From Azolla caroliniana (Eukaryota > Polypodiophyta): a stretch of DNA of 64,000 nucleotides. The translations under genes and the position numbers were made by a program. The stretch spans positions 1,240,001-1,304,000 of the forward strand of contig JBHGNT010000009.1 of the NCBI GenBank assembly GCA_043228905.1, read 5' to 3'. The notes beneath the pieces are model-generated. The model was not told where the DNA came from. It made no database searches and was given only the letters and a program-made list of their open reading frames with translations. This document shows positions 10,844-21,903 of this stretch, piece by piece. How positions within the stretch are numbered: position 1 is the stretch's first letter; each line of letters opens with the position of its first letter.

Positions 10844-11583
10844 GTGCGTGGAGAAAGGCGGGACCACGAGGGTCTTGGACGAGGGAGTGATGGAGCGTAG
10901 AAGGTCGTGCTTCACCGTTCCTGGGGCATCCCAGAAACACATCGGAAGCAACCGAAGGGAGAAGGAGAGAGAGAGCGTGCTTAACATCGACTCACGCAGA
11001 CACACGCACACACACACAACCCGGCTCACGCCTTATGTATAGAAGACGCAGGAAAAGGGGTAGCACCCGACACCAACAAAGACGCCAATATACACAGATA
11101 GACGCAACGTATATATATATATATATATATATATAGAAGAATACATTCCCGGCTTCGAGCCGGACCAAGGCAGGTTACAGTAGTCGTCAGCTGCCAAGCC
11201 GCCGGTTGGGGATCTCATGTGCTCATCACGCCGAGCGGGGTCTTGCGCAGGAGATGAGCTGCATCAAACCCTAAACGAATACAAAGGAGAAGAAGAAGAA
11301 GAAGCTAACCCTAAACCTAATGGTATACCCTCTAATGCAAAATGGGCAACCCTCTCATAGAGGGCGTTCCCTTCCTTTTATAGAACAAGGACAGGGATTC
11401 GTTACAATGTGGGACAAATCCCGCCTTACATGGGATCGTCTACCCCGACTTGACTACTCTTTGGCGCCATAAAGGCGCCCTCGATATTCACACTAAATGT
11501 ACATGGGTGCGTACACACGCTGCACCCCGCCGATGTAGCCAATGTTTCCCGATGTCCGCCTCTGGCCGAAATTCTTCACGACA
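10844..11583 (-). repeat. 5' LTR of element A, right of the B insertion
   Basis: 740 bp that together with 4023-4040 give a 758-bp LTR. From about 10982 it matches 1-585. It holds a (TA)n tract at 11109-11135 and a TATA box for minus transcription near 11374-11383. It ends TTCTTCACGACA at 11583, then Copia H coding sequence begins. Confidence 0.88.
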
Positions 11584-12080
11584 GCGTCTTGGTCCTACAA
11601 GATGCACCAGTACCTGCTCGGGCACGGCTACTGGAGTTATGTCGAAGGAGCTAATGACGCGGCACCCGAATCGACACACAGAGACTTCCCGTTGTGGGAG
11701 CAATCGGCGAGCAGGGTATTGTATTGCTTCGCATCGTGTGTGGGCGAACAGCTATGGAGCTATGTTCGGGATGCAAAGATGCCGAAGGGTGCGGGGGAAA
11801 ATCTGAAGAAGATTTTCGCCGCGAGCACCATAGCTAGGAAGCTTTAGCTCCGACAGGAGTTGAGCAACCTACGACAACGCGACTTGTCGGTGGCGGACTA
11901 TACCTCGAACATCAAGGATATCTGCGACTCCCTCGCCTCCATAGAGGTGAACATTGAGGAGAGCGAGATGGTCCAGATTTGTCTCGGAGGTTTGGTGTCG
12001 AAGTTCGGAGCGTTCCGAACGGCTATGTGTACCCAAGAGAATACGTCGTCCTTTTTCGACTTACAATCGATGCTCCTGGT
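11584..12080 (+). pseudogene. Copia H gag (UBN2-type), truncated
   Basis: A plus frame with one TAG at 11845-11847. Typical Copia gag features are an early W-x-Y motif region (YWSYVEGAN), ASRVLYCFASCVGEQLWSYV, LRQELSNLRQ, and VADYTSNIKDICDSLASI. It stops at DLQSMLLV and fuses, out of frame, directly to RT sequence at about 12085. The rest of gag, the protease and the integrase are deleted. Confidence 0.8.
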
Positions 12081-12084
12081 AGGT

Positions 12085-12353
12085 GGGTGTACAAGGTGAA
12101 GTACAACACCGATGGCTCGGTCAACCGGTACAAGGCTCGGCTGATGGCAAAGGGCTACGCGCAGAAACACAGCATCGACTACGATGAGACGTTTGCGCCG
12201 GTCGCGAAAATGACGATCGTCCGTGTTTTGCTCGCAGTAGCTGCGGCCAAGGGGTGGCACTTACATCAGATGGATGTAAAGAATGCGTTCCTACAAGGTG
12301 ACCTTGAGGAACAGGTGTACATGGTATAGCCCCCCGGATTTCACTCTGGTACG
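12085..12353 (+). pseudogene. Copia H reverse transcriptase N-terminus
   Basis: The frame from [12 protein letters not shown] through [10 protein letters not shown] and [18 protein letters not shown] to YMV-stop-PPGFHSG is the Copia RT fingers region. A TAG at 12327-12329 replaces a glutamine codon. Sequence then runs into telomere repeats; the catalytic YVDD region and about 190 residues are missing. Confidence 0.85.
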
Positions 12354-12379
12354 AACCCTAAACCCTAAACCCTAAACCC
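12354..12379 (+). repeat. Interstitial telomere repeats at a deletion junction
   Basis: AA, three perfect CCCTAAA units and CCC lie between RT codons for PPGFHSG and the later RT segment beginning at a LSYPVG-type motif. Related Copia copies have no such sequence here, so it is filler at a deletion breakpoint. Confidence 0.9.
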
Positions 12380-13500
12380 GACCCGACCTCAGTTATCCGG
12401 TCGGGGTGATCAGTCAGTTCATGGCGCGACCTACCGAGGAGCACCTTCAGTGTGCGCAACGCGTACTGCGGTACGTAAGTGGCACTAAGGACCGAGGACT
12501 GCTATATCGGACCGGTGCAGCTGCGCAGTTAGTCGGCTACACCGATGCTGATTGGGCATGCAATGCCTCCGATCGCCGATCGCCGATCCACGTCTGGATA
12601 CGCGTTCTCCCTCGGGAGTGCCGCGATCGCGTGGAGCAGTAAGAAGCAGCCGACAGTTGCACTGTCGAGCACCGAAGCCGAGTACCGAGGAGCGGCTGTC
12701 GCGACATGCGAAGCCATATGGTTGACGCGGCTACTTAAGGACCTGCGAGAGGAGGTGTCCGATCCAACGACGATCTACTGCGACAACCTTAGCAGCATCC
12801 AACTCGCGAAGAACCCCGTCTTCCACGCACGGACCAAGCACATTGAGGTGCACTAACATTTCGTCCGTGAGCGTGTCCTTTCCAGTGAAGTTGAACTTCA
12901 GTACGTTCCGACGGATCGGCAGACTGCCGACATCTTCACCAAGCCTCTTGGTCTGGACAAGTTGCGGTAATTCTCAGGTGCGCTCGGTTTGCGTCACCTT
13001 GACGTGCTGAACTTGAGGGGGAGAACAGTCCCAAACGACCAAGCAAGGCAGCAGGAAAGGAGTGGACACCGCGACATCGAGTCGGTTGACAAGTTCGACA
13101 TCGGATCGGCTGAAGAAGTCGAGGGCGGACCCGCGGAAAAATCCGGAAGCGGACAGAAGGGGAGCAACCAAAGGAGAGAGTCGAAGCCAACCATGCATGG
13201 GGAAGATAACGCCATCGAGGGCGAGAAGACCGAAGACGAGTTGGAGACAGCCAACTCGGACGAGAGCGAAGACCAATCGGAGGTAGCCAAGTCGGTTCGG
13301 ATGTTTGATTCAGACACGCTAAATCAACCAAGGCCCAAGCGGAAGAAAAGGCAGCAGAAGAAGCGTCAACACTGCAACAACAGAAGAGCTGATGAGGGCC
13401 ACATGAGCAGACAAGCCGACCGGAAGGGTTGAAGCGCGCGGAGTCGAACAGGTCGAGGAGCGCGAGCGAGGCGAGAAGCCAGGAGGAACCGGTGCTGTGA
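12380..13500 (+). pseudogene. Copia H RNase H with charged C-terminal extension
   Basis: 12406-12642 and 12545-12856 in two frames encode the RT end and RNase [62 protein letters not shown] stop (TAA) follows IEVH, and another stop follows at DKLR. The frame then continues as a highly charged, low-complexity tail of about 150 residues to 13432. The tail is rich in E, K, D, S and R (for example GEKTEDELETANSDESED and RPKRKKRQQKKRQ). Copia I has an equivalent tail, so it is a family trait, not random extension. Its role is unknown; nuclear localisation or targeting is a guess. Confidence 0.8.
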
Positions 13501-13528
13501 AGATCCCGAAGAGCCTCAAGTTGAGCTT

Positions 13529-13537
13529 GAGGGGGAG
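13529..13537 (+). other. Polypurine tract of Copia H
   Basis: GAGGGGGAG directly before the LTR start TGTTGAGAGAC. The same tract precedes the Copia I LTR on the opposite strand (21029-21037). Confidence 0.8.
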
Positions 13538-14101
13538 TGTTGAGAGACAAGCTCAACATCAGCCGGATCGGCTGAAGAAGCCGAGGACCGGATCGGTTGG
13601 GACCGATCGGTTAGGCCGAGTGCGTAAACCGGGAGCTCGTTAGGAAAGATATTCCGTGAGGAATATATTTGGGAGTTAGTGTAGGAGCTCTTAATGAGCA
13701 TTGAAGTACTGTCAGTACTTCGGTCAGTCCTTCTAGGACTTGTATAGAAGTGTTTACTGAGCACGTCTTACGTACAGACTGAGCACTATTATTGAATATA
13801 GTATTTTTTGGGTTTCTCTCTCTGTCTCTCTTGTGTATACCGTGTAAGCTCAAGCTCTCCATTAAACCTGAGTTTCCTCTCTTTTGTTCGGTCTTCATAC
13901 TTGCTTCCGCACGTTTCTTTTACAAGTATTATTTTGAATATAGTTCTATTTTTTTACTCTCTCTCTCTGTGTCTCTCCCGTGCGTATCGTGCAAACCTAA
14001 GCTTTCCATTAAACCTGGGTTTCCTGTTGTTTGGTTTCCTATATTGCTTCCGCACACCATTCTTTTCACTTACACACCCTTACGATTTAAACAACGCAAC
14101 A
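13538..14101 (+). repeat. 3' LTR of Copia H
   Basis: Begins TGTTGAGAGACAAGC and probably ends CGCAACA at 14101 (end not proven because no partner LTR is in the window). The 3' half contains a degenerate direct duplication of about 130 bp: 13780-13920 and 13922-14065 both run from a TTGAATATAGT motif through CT-rich sequence to GCTTCCGCAC. Confidence 0.75.
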
Positions 14102-14108
14102 GAGTAAC

Positions 14109-14343
14109 AATGGACTATCATGTAGATAGACACAGAGGTCAGAGAAGATAGGATTCTATTAGAAAAATGTCCTGCACTCAAAATTACACGCTACCTCTTA
14201 CACAGGATTTCTGCCCTTTATATACACAGGGCTTTTAGTCGTTCACGCTTCCCGTGTGAACCGTTACATTCGTTTCTTAACGCTTTACTATATTATAATA
14301 CTTATGCGCTTCTGTTTGTTGGTTATGATTCCAGAGGACAACA
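14109..14343 (-). repeat. Possible LTR of an unidentified minus-strand element
   Basis: The element strand begins TGTTGTCCTCTGG at 14343, contains a TATA box (TATATAAAG, near 14215-14224) and ends near GATAGTCCA. It lies immediately downstream of the coiled-coil ORF at 14439-15350, as a 3' LTR would. No second copy is in the window, so this is tentative. Confidence 0.4.
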
Positions 14344-14438
14344 CCCGGCACGCTTGTGGGACAGTGCCATGGCACGTCGAACCCATCCCTCTATTCTTCC
14401 TCCAAAATATCCTGGATGTTTGGTTCCGCTCCTACGTA

Positions 14439-15350
14439 CTAGTCCGGGGACGACATAGTGCCCATAGGCATGTCGTTGCTCGGTTGCATGTCTTGTACTT
14501 GCTCAGTCGTCGTGGGTGTTTCCATGGCATCAACTTCTCCCTGCGTGGGTGGACCCGGCTTTGCTGGCTCATTTCGTTCTACTGTGGTTGGCTCTTCCGT
14601 TTGCGGGCTCTCGGTAGGTTGAGGCTTTGTCCTGTCCGTAACTTCCTTAGTGTTGCCGACCGTAGTTGTCATCTCCGGTGAATTGGGTTGCGGTTCCTCC
14701 TGATCGGCGGTATCGCTATCTGGTATCGCGATGGGCTCCGCTCTTTGCCGCGTGTTGCATGCGTCCATGATTCGGTGAAACATATCCTCCTGACTTTCGC
14801 CGAAATCTTCCAATAGCTACGTGAGTTCCTCGGAGTGCTGGTCCACTAGCGTGCGGTAATCCTGTGCTAGGTCCTCGTGTACTGCCGCAATGCCTTCCTC
14901 ATTGAGTTTGTAGAAACCTCGACCTTCTTTCCTATGATTCTCCCAATCCTCCTGGTAGGTATGCAACTCCACCGCTTGTGTTGCCCACGCCATCCAGCCT
15001 TTGTCTAGCGTCGCTTGTAATTGCACCATAAACCTCTCTCGATTTGTTTGAAGTAGTACGTGCACGTTGTCGGTTATTACTTGGTAGCGTTTTTGCGCTT
15101 CTTCTAGGGTTTTTTTGAGGTTTTCGATTTCTTGCTTATTAACCACAACCGCTTCCTCATAATGGTTCTTCATCCCTGCCCATATCTGAGATTCTTTCGA
15201 GTGTAATTCCTCCAGCCGGCCCATTTCATTGTTCAAGCGAACTTCCACCTGATGCTTCATCTCCTGTTCTCGTACGAGCTACTCGTTGTACCACGCTTTT
15301 TTCTTTTCCAATAACGCCTGGAGTCCTACGATGGCCTCTCTAATTCAAAT
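14439..15350 (-). pseudogene. Unrecognised coiled-coil ORF with two TAG codons
   Basis: One continuous minus-strand frame of about 300 codons, broken only by TAG near 15282 and TAG at 14817-14819. The N-terminal half is strongly helical and charged (EIENLKKTLEEAQKRYQVI, RLEELHSKESQIWAGMK), so a long coiled coil is likely. The C-terminal 120 residues are P/T/E/Q-rich and disordered (SPQTEEPTTVERNEPAKPG). There is no zinc knuckle, protease or RT motif. I do not recognise the family. It could be a gag-like or extra ORF of a non-autonomous LTR element ending at 14343, or a captured host fragment. Confidence 0.5.
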
Positions 15351-15360
15351 ATAGAGATAT

Positions 15361-16094
15361 GATTTTCTTGTTCATGTTGAACTACGTCTTGTTAACAATG
15401 GTATATGTAAACATGACTATTTAATACCATAACTTATTAGGGTTGACAATTGTTTTGTGCACTTTGCATTAAATTGTGTGCGTCACTTCATGCTCTACCT
15501 ACATAAGAAACGTCTCATTATAGTTATAACCATATAATTTATGGGAGAGATAATGAACAAAAAATGTGGTAGTTGAAAGCACTTGATGATCCACTAGAAC
15601 TTAATGGTCTTTAATGGGGATTTTATACGCACATTCAAATCCATGTTGAATCTATGGATCGGCAACGTTGGGTTGGAAGGTTAAGCCTAAACCGTTTTGG
15701 GGTTCTCAAACCAAACCAAACCGATCCCTAAACCGATATGGCCTAAACCAGTTTGTGAACCGTTGTTGTTGGGGTGAGGAGTGAAGCCTAGAATGGCTTC
15801 ACCCCCCTCCCGAGGGGGTTACGACAGGGAGAGAGGTAGAGAGAAAGACAAATACAAAATGACACAAATGTGAGAGGTTTATATAATACATAATGTAACG
15901 GTAAATAATGAACGTTACAAAAGAGACGACCGTTACACTCTTGTCACATGCACATAATTGTGCATGTGCTCACACGTACTCATCCTCAGACACTCATTTA
16001 CTTTACACATACACATCAACAACATCATTACACATATCCTTATGCCTCCCCGTATATTCTTACGGGTAACAACCGCCTTGAAAAAAAGCTTGGA
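15361..16094. other. Intergenic, no gene seen
   Basis: AT-rich sequence with a low-complexity stretch rich in AAACCGGTTT-like words at 15670-15780 and scattered short repeats. No open frame worth reporting. Confidence 0.6.
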
Positions 16095-16283
16095 AACTGG
16101 TTTGGAAACCTCCCTCTCTCTCTCACGTCTGTGTAGTCTCCCTCTCTCTCTCTATCTCTCCTCGTCTATGTAGTCTCCCTCCCTCTCCCTCTCTCTCTCA
16201 CGTCTGTATAGTCTCCCTCTCTCTCTCTATCTCTCCTCGTCTATGTAGTCTCCCTCCCTCTCCCTCCCTCTCCTCGTCTATGT

Positions 16284-16320
<37 letters not shown>

Positions 16321-16348
16321 TATGTAGTCTCCCTCTCTCTCTCAAGTT
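16095..16348 (+). repeat. CT-rich tandem repeat array
   Basis: Imperfect units of about 40-60 bp built from TCTCCCTCTCTC and the linker words CGTCTGTGTAGTC or CTCGTCTATGTAGTC, repeated about six times and ending in a pure (CT)n run at 16289-16318. It directly borders the 3' target duplication of the LINE. Confidence 0.8.
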
Positions 16349-16365
16349 TCTAACTGCCAAGGTTT
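16349..16365. repeat. LINE target-site duplication, left copy
   Basis: TCTAACTGCCAAGGTTT, matching 31460-31476 (TCTAACTGTCAAGGTTT) at 16 of 17 positions. Confidence 0.9.
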
Positions 16366-16463
16366 GTTTTTTTCCCATAAAGATTTCCTTCATTAGTATT
16401 AAGAAAAAACATTGTAAGGCTACAAACTGTACAATTAGAGACTGTTATATACAAAAAGGATAA

Positions 16464-19400
16464 TCAGGGGAAGGGCCAAGGATGATGATATTTCCAGATA
16501 GGTCCTTGGGAGGAGACCGTGAATAGAGGCAACTTCCTCCATAACTGCAGTAATTTTTTCCTTTTCTTAAGAACAATCTCCGAAGGGGCCAACATATTGT
16601 CATATTGCCCACGCACTACCGCCAATAAGTTGTCCCATAATTCTAGCAATATATCTGAGAGAAGGGGAATTATAGAATCATATCGTCTTTTACACCGATA
16701 CTTCCATAAGGTCCATAATATAATCGTGGATACTATTTTCCATACATGGGCTACACGCATTTGCTTTCGAGGTTGTTGAAAAGGGGAGACAGATATTAGA
16801 TGCCTATTGGCGACTGTCTTAGCCTCTAGAGCATCATCTACCTCATGCAATAAGAGACTGGAATGGAGAACCCCCCATACTGTTGATCCCCAGGAGAATA
16901 GGCAACCTACATTAATTGTTAGGAATAAAGAAATAACTTTATTCCATACCTGTTGGGCTATTGAACAGGACCAGAGAGCATGCTTGGTAGTTTCCTACAA
17001 GTCACCACAATAACTACATTGTCTAAGAACGGATGCCATGTTTCCTTTCAAAGACTGACCTACTAGTAGTGCTGCATGTAGTAAAAGCCATCTAAAGAGA
17101 GTGTATTTTGTTGGTCCCCTAAAAGACCAAATCCATTTCCAATAAGCCTTCAAGTGATTGCTTGATACACCCCACTTATTCCAGTGCTTTTGAGCCGCAG
17201 GAGTTGGAATATTGTTAGACATGAGTAAGGTTCTACCAAATTTCACAGTATATTGAAAGAACGGAACATTTTGCATTGGATCCATCATGGGAGTAGTCCA
17301 AGACCATCCCCCTGGGTTCCACATTAGCCTATTAATTGACTGTCGTGCATATAACCAAAGCATATCCGACAAATGGGCTATTGACGGTTGTGGATCCAAG
17401 AGTCATTTCTTACCAGTTTGGGCAATCACCCTAATTGGAACAACAAGCAGGTTTTGCAGCAAATTATCAGAGGGTGTATAAGGCTGCAATTTATTATCTT
17501 GTTGAATATGGAAATAAAAAATACACCCGTTTGTAGAAATTCCTTTAACAAAGAGCATCATGCCATTTGTCAGGCAACCAAACCACATATGCTCCTGCAT
17601 TAACTGAAGTCGTGATGAGGCCTGAGGGAAGGTTGTTGAAATATCCATTGTCATTGTCTTCGCCCCATATATCGAGTGTAACTGCTTAAGGCGATCCACT
17701 TCTGGCATCTGCTGAAAATGAATCCAGGATCCTACTGATGTTGCTGGCCCATTTACTAATTTTCCCCATGCAAGAAGAGGTGTAAGGCCCAATACATTTC
17801 TAGTAGAATCCCAAACAAGAGAATTAGCCAAAAGCGGTTGATTCATCCAACCATCCCATGTGTTAGGCATGTCCTTGCGTAAAAAAATCTTGATTGCATC
17901 CCATGCTCTGACGATCCCTAGTAGAAATCTATTGGATGTTAGATTCCGTCTCGATGTCTAAATATCTGTCAAGAACATCCATTTCAAACACAGCAACGAG
18001 TTTCCTCCTGTCTTGGGAGATAATTGCATCAGCTGATTAAGCAACATACCCTTCCATGCCTCTGTCCCTGGCAACAATCCTCTGACTACAAACTTTGTCA
18101 AGACAGCTCGAGATTGTATCAAGGGATCTATTAGAGCCAACCCTCCCTGACTTTTTGGCCTAATCAAAACATCCCATGCCACCTTGGCCACTGCACGAGA
18201 TCCATTTTTTCCACCCCAAAGGAAGTTATGTATGAGGCTTTGAACTTTCATGATTGTCGACCTAGAGAACAACCAAGCAGATGCGATAAACCACATTGAG
18301 GCCAACAACACCAAATTTGCAATGGCAACCCGACCTGCAAGGGATAACTGCTGCGAGTCCCAATATACCAACTTACACTTAATTGATAATAGCAATGGTG
18401 ATAGCATCACTTCATATGGTAAATCTATACCAACAAGACAGCCTAAATAGCAAATCGTCTCCCCATGATTTAGCCAACGGAATGCAGGGCCTGGATACCA
18501 TTCTGGACGTGGTTCATCACTGGCCCAAAGGCCTACATATTTATTCCAATTGAGAGAGGCTCTAGTAGCATGTGAAAATATCTGTAAAGCATTCTGTACC
18601 CGATCAAGATTAACAACATGTCCGCGAATATACAGAGCAGTGTCATCTGCAAACTCAGCATCGAGAACTGTCTAGTTTGCAATAGGTAAAGCTATTGCTT
18701 GGATGGCCGTCATTGAGGATCTAAGAAAAGATGATAAAGCTTCCCCAAATAAAATAAAAAGAAATGGTGCTAATCGACAACCTTGTCGAATAGATCTGGA
18801 AATTGGAAATAATGTACCATTGCCTCCAGAAAATAGAACTGAGCTAGACGCATGTCTATATAATGCAGGCACACCTTTTATCCATGCACTTGGAAACCCT
18901 AATCTTAATAGAACTGCCTCTAGAAAGTCCCAATCTACTTTATCATATGCTTTCTCAAAATCTAATAATAGTATTGCAAGTGACTGTTTGTGATGTTGAG
19001 CCAATGCAATCATCTCCCAAAAAAGGAAGATATTGTCAAAGATGCTTCTATCTTGAAGGAATCCTGATTGTGTATCATGTATAATCGAGGGAAGCAACGG
19101 TCACATTCTATTAGCTATAGTTTTTGCTACTATTTTATAGATGTCGTTAAGCAAAGTTATTGGACGCCATTTTGATATTTCATTACATTGAGCATCTGAT
19201 TTCGGAATCATGTATATGATTTCTTTCTTCCATTCATCGGGCATATTTCTTGTTGAGAAAATTAAATTAACTGCTCTAGTAAGAATAGGCCCCAACAAGT
19301 CCCAATAGTGCAAATAGAATACCACTCCTATGGCATCCTTTCCAGGACACACATATTTACCCAGGGATTTAGCCGTTGTCTAGACTTCAGTGTCTGTAAA

Positions 19401-20797
19401 TGGTTGAAGCAACTGGGAAGCCATTACATGAGTGACCTTCTGTTGTACTATTTCTAGTACACGTTGTCTCTTATTAAGATCTTCCTCTGAGAAGGATTTA
19501 GCAGATAACAATTGATGGTAATATGTCGTAGCTATGTCTCGCATCTCTGAATCATCCGTTGTGTAAGAGCCATCAAGTCGTTTTAGGGTTTTGATAGATA
19601 GTGTTTTATACTTCTGTTTAAATTGACTGAAGAACTCTCTGTTAACCCTATCCTGCTTTTGTGACCACAAAGTTGTATTACGTTGGTAGAAGTACAAACC
19701 TCTTGCATGTTGCTTTTCTTTTAAATTGCTTTTTACTTGTTGTAAATCTGAGAGCAACATCGATGAGGTTGGGTATTTTTCCAATAACTTTTGTGTTGCA
19801 GCCAGTGCTCGACGTAAATTAGCAATCTGTGCACTGCATCGATCAACTGAAGAGGCAACTATGTTTATGAAGAAGCTCTTGACATCAAGAATGGCATAAG
19901 TGATATCTCTGAGTAGAAAGGCATCAGAGAAACTATACTTAGACCAGATTTGAGCTATAGAAACTCTATGAGTTTCATCAGCGCAATGAGTTCGGAATAC
20001 GGAATTGCTTAAGATAGGATCTTTTGGTGAATACAACGTTTAACTTCAATGGATAATGATCAGAAGTTACCGTCCCAAGAATAATCCCCATAGATCCAGA
20101 AGCTTCCCAAAAAACGCTACTAGCATAGAACCTATCCAATCGTGCCAAATTAGCTGCAACCATACTATCATTTGATCGGGAGCAATGAAGGGGAGTCTTG
20201 CATTCGAGAAATGGAGTGGATATTCCATAGATCCAATAAACCAAAAGAGGAACAGAAGGAATCCCAAGTTCTAGCTTCTCGGCCTATTATTGTATTGATT
20301 GAGCCTTCCCTTCTATCAGATGCTTCTTCAATCATGTTAAAGTCACCACCCACAAGCCAAGAATCCGCTAATCCGGCATATTCAGAAAGAGAAATCCAAA
20401 AGGAAGCTCTTTCTGAGGCTGAGTTAGAAGCATATAAATTTATAATACCAGTCTTTTGAGGTCCTATTTGAAGAATAAGAAATTGTGCCCTTTTATTCGA
20501 AATAGTACCTGTCGAGACTATGATGGATGTCCATTGTTCTTTAATAGCCATGCATAAACCAACTTGTCTACTATTTGGACCTATCGATGGGACCCAGAAA
20601 TGTATCCATCTCCCTGGCAGGATGGAACCATAACTCCGTATCCTATCAGCGGACAAGTGATGCTCTTATAAAAAAAGAATATCAATTGCACCAACATTTG
20701 GTGTATTTAAATTTGCTCGTATAAGTCCTTTAAATCTAGGAAAGGCCTGACCCCCCAGGCCTTGCACGTTCCAAGAAAGGATATTTAACTTCTTCAT
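16464..20797 (-). pseudogene. LINE ORF2: endonuclease and reverse transcriptase
   Basis: It starts at ATG 20797 with KKLNILSWNVQGLGG, the classic start of an L1 apurinic-type endonuclease, followed by a VGGDFNMI active-site motif near 20350. The middle (20036-19380) is a helical linker. RT is in 19352-18672: ITLLNDIYKI, LLDFEKAYDKVDWDF, RQGCRLAPFLF, then AEFADDTALY with the catalytic FADD at 18642-18653. Downstream (18410-17958) is the usual LAGRVAIANLVL and NFLWGG region. Then comes a zinc-finger-like RT tail (17870-16464). At least ten stops or frame changes are present. It would nick DNA and prime cDNA synthesis at the target; it is inactive here. Confidence 0.92.
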
Positions 20798-20816
20798 ACT
20801 ACATATGATTTGAAGA

Positions 20817-21028
20817 TGTGCGTTTCTCAAGGAGAATACACTAACTACGAGATATTAACTACCTAGTAGTCTAGGCTGCCACTAGGCTTTCGGTTACTGC
20901 TTGATCCGGCTCCCCAGCTCACCGGCTCACTTGCTCATCGGCTCACCGATCCAACTCATCCTTCCGGATGCCAATCCGGCTCAGGCTTATTCAGCTGATC
21001 CGGATCCGGTTGAGCTTGTCGCTCAACA
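20817..21028 (-). repeat. 3' LTR fragment of Copia I
   Basis: The element strand starts TGTTGAGCGACAAGCTCAAC after the PPT GAGGGGGAG (21029-21037), matching the start of the H LTR. It runs only about 210 bp before LINE sequence, against about 560 bp in H, so it is truncated. No TATA box is retained. Confidence 0.7.
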
Positions 21029-21189
21029 CTCCCCCTCAAGCTCAACTTGAGGTCGGATCGTAGTGTCAACCTCCATGGCAGTCGGTCCTTCCACCCCGCT
21101 CCTTCTGGCGTCACTCCGCCTCGCTTGCGCTCCTCGTCCAGTCTGGTCCCGTTTGTCGCGACCCTTCTGATTCTGCGCACCTCGACCTC

Positions 21190-21898
21190 TGTTGGGAGAC
21201 AGGTCCCTCCGGATGGGAAGGGAGAAGAACAGTGCCGACGAACAAACTCCGGATGGTATGAACCGGATGGGGAGTACCCGACTGCGGAGAGCCGGATGGT
21301 GTAGGCCCGGTATGAACCGGATGGGGAGTACCCGACTGCAGAGAGCCGGATGGTGTAGGCCCGGTATGAACCGGATGGGGAGTACCCGACTGCGGAGAGC
21401 CGGATGGTGTAGGCCCGGTATGAACCGGATGGGGAGTACCCGACTGCGGAGAGCCGATCGAGGCTACATTTGTAAATAGCCGAAAAGTCATATTAGTATA
21501 AATATGACTTAGGGCAAACCTTTAGGCATGGTTGTTGTGTCGTTTTTTGTTGTTATTATTCTTCCTTGTTGGTGCAAGAAGAAGTGAGAGCGCGTAACTG
21601 TATAGAGAGAGAGAGAGAGAGACGAGGTCGTTGCCTCTGTTGTAACCGTCGCCTGTGGCGAAGATATGAGAGCACGAGGTCGTTGCCTCAGTGAACTCAC
21701 TGTTGTATGTTCCTATATAGTGACAGTTTGGAGCCTGTGGGCTGCCGTGGTTTTTCCCCTATTTTGGGGTTTTCCACGTAAACCTCCTGTGTACCATTTC
21801 TCCCCTTTGTGTCGCGTTTCATTACCTGTTTTTCTGTGTATGAAAAGAATCTCGGTTGTGGCTGAGCGTCGGACATAAGGAACATCGAGTTCTCAACA
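21190..21898 (+). repeat. Solo LTR of the Copia F family with perfect target duplication
   Basis: 709 bp from TGTTGGGAGAC to TCTCAACA, flanked by ACCTC at 21185-21189 and 21899-21903. It lies in the 3' tail-coding region of Copia I. It is similar to 60231-60895 and 61641-62350. It holds a 54-bp tandem repeat (units starting 21308, 21362 and 21416, plus a partial unit before) and a TATA-like GTATAAATATG near 21496. No internal element sequence remains: LTR-LTR recombination has occurred. Confidence 0.92.
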
Positions 21899-21903
21899 AC
21901 CTC

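Larger units (their letters stand above)
1..11583 (-). mobile_element. Element A: gag-only (TR-GAG-like) Ty3 retrotransposon, split by element B
   Basis: Two nearly identical segments, 1-585 and about 10982-11583, are its 3' and 5' LTRs (minus orientation). The internal region 586-4022 holds a PPT, about 2.2 kb of repetitive non-coding DNA, one gag reading frame and a PBS, but no protease, RT, RNase H or integrase. That architecture matches the non-autonomous TR-GAG class. Element B sits inside its 5' LTR, which is therefore split into 4023-4040 and 10844-11583. The left end of the 3' LTR lies outside the window, so A's own target duplication cannot be checked; its right end abuts Copia H coding sequence. 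Its gag, PBS, PPT and LTR tips resemble those of B, which I infer to be its helper lineage. Confidence 0.85.
11584..14101 (+). mobile_element. Copia element H, internally deleted
   Basis: Plus-oriented Ty1/copia remnant: gag, a short RT fragment, RNase H with a long charged tail, PPT and 3' LTR. Protease, integrase, most of RT, the 5' LTR and the start of gag are absent. A inserted into its gag. It belongs to the same family as Copia I: matching RT N-terminus, RNase H, charged tail, PPT and LTR start TGTTGAG. Confidence 0.85.

Noticed and set aside
16095-16348. A CRISPR-like array
   Set aside because: CT-rich plant microsatellite with imperfect units and no repeat/spacer structure.
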